Shown: piece by piece, positions 6,026 to 6,145 of the stretch
Layout: each line of letters begins with the position of its first letter
Position numbering within the stretch: position 1 is the first letter of the stretch
Assembly (NCBI RefSeq): GCF_938017775.1
Contig: NZ_CALIIU010000017.1
Location: forward strand, 1 to 6,145
Length of the DNA: 6,145 nt
Source of the DNA: an uncultured Campylobacter sp.
Lineage (GTDB): Bacteria > Campylobacterota > Campylobacteria > Campylobacterales > Campylobacteraceae
Direction: 5' to 3'
The notes under the pieces: model-generated
Database searches by the model: none
The model's input: the letters and a program-made list of their open reading frames with translations, nothing else
What the model was told of the DNA's origin: nothing
Program-made: the position numbers and the translations under genes

Positions 6026-6145
6026 CTAAAATATGGCATAGAGCCCATCTAGTAAGAAATATTTTTTATCTGCAGCGCCTTGATAAAATGGCTTGAAAGT
6101 TTCATCATAAGAACGTTCGAAAAAGCCCTGCTTGCTAAGTGTAAC
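6026..6145 (-). CDS. Third tandem amino-acid-binding protein, C-terminal 39 residues only
   Basis: The right edge cuts this gene; only the final 39 codons and the TAG stop (6026-6028) are visible. The peptide runs from VTLSKQGFFERSY through TFKPFYQGAADKKYF to LLDGLYAIF. It aligns without gaps to the end of both neighbours, with 25 of 39 residues equal to the 4221-5024 product by hand count. This is the same characteristic tail after the family's usual end. The stop lies 94 bases before the start of the next gene. An intact gene of about 265 codons presumably continues to the right, but nothing in the window proves its 5' part is intact. Confidence 0.8.
   Translation of the reverse strand, partial: VTLSKQGFFERSYDETFKPFYQGAADKKYFLLDGLYAIF

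Overview
The window looks like chromosomal DNA of a host-associated Campylobacter (epsilonproteobacterium), possibly one of the oral, moderate-GC species such as C. gracilis, C. rectus, C. showae or C. curvus. The evidence is AT-rich gaps full of TAAATTTTA-like words, AAGGA ribosome binding sites, periplasmic amino-acid-binding proteins resembling the Campylobacter CjaA/PEB1 group, and a very large Gly/Ser/Asn-rich autotransporter. The species guess is inference from sequence style only. Every gene I can support is on the minus strand.

Layout from left to right. Positions 1-3656 hold the first 1218 codons of a giant autotransporter (type V secreted surface protein). It is read right to left and runs off the left edge just after the helical linker, so the outer-membrane beta-barrel is outside the window. 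Its passenger consists of short beta-helix-like repeats punctuated by three copies of a capping module. Its first two large blocks look like a duplication with a period of about 375 residues. Positions 3657-4220 are a 564-base gap without a gene. It carries the autotransporter promoter (TTGCAA-N17-TATAAT) with a dyad around the -35 box, a cluster of small hairpins that probably ends transcription arriving from the right, and a degenerate AT-rich direct repeat.

Positions 4221-5024, 5125-5931 and 6026-6145 (the last cut by the right edge) are three tandem paralogous periplasmic solute-binding proteins (SBP_bac_3 family, polar amino acid ABC uptake). Gaps of about 100 bases separate them, and each has its own Shine-Dalgarno sequence where the start is visible. 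No permease or ATPase gene is in view. The last ~60 residues of the two complete copies are far more alike than the rest, which suggests selection on a shared tail or gene conversion.

The two parts of the window are probably separate transcription units: amino-acid scavenging on the right and surface display or adhesion on the left. I see no CRISPR array, RNA gene, insertion sequence or phage gene. The components belong to known families. What stands out is the modular build of the passenger, the operator-like dyad at its promoter, and the tandem binding-protein expansion.
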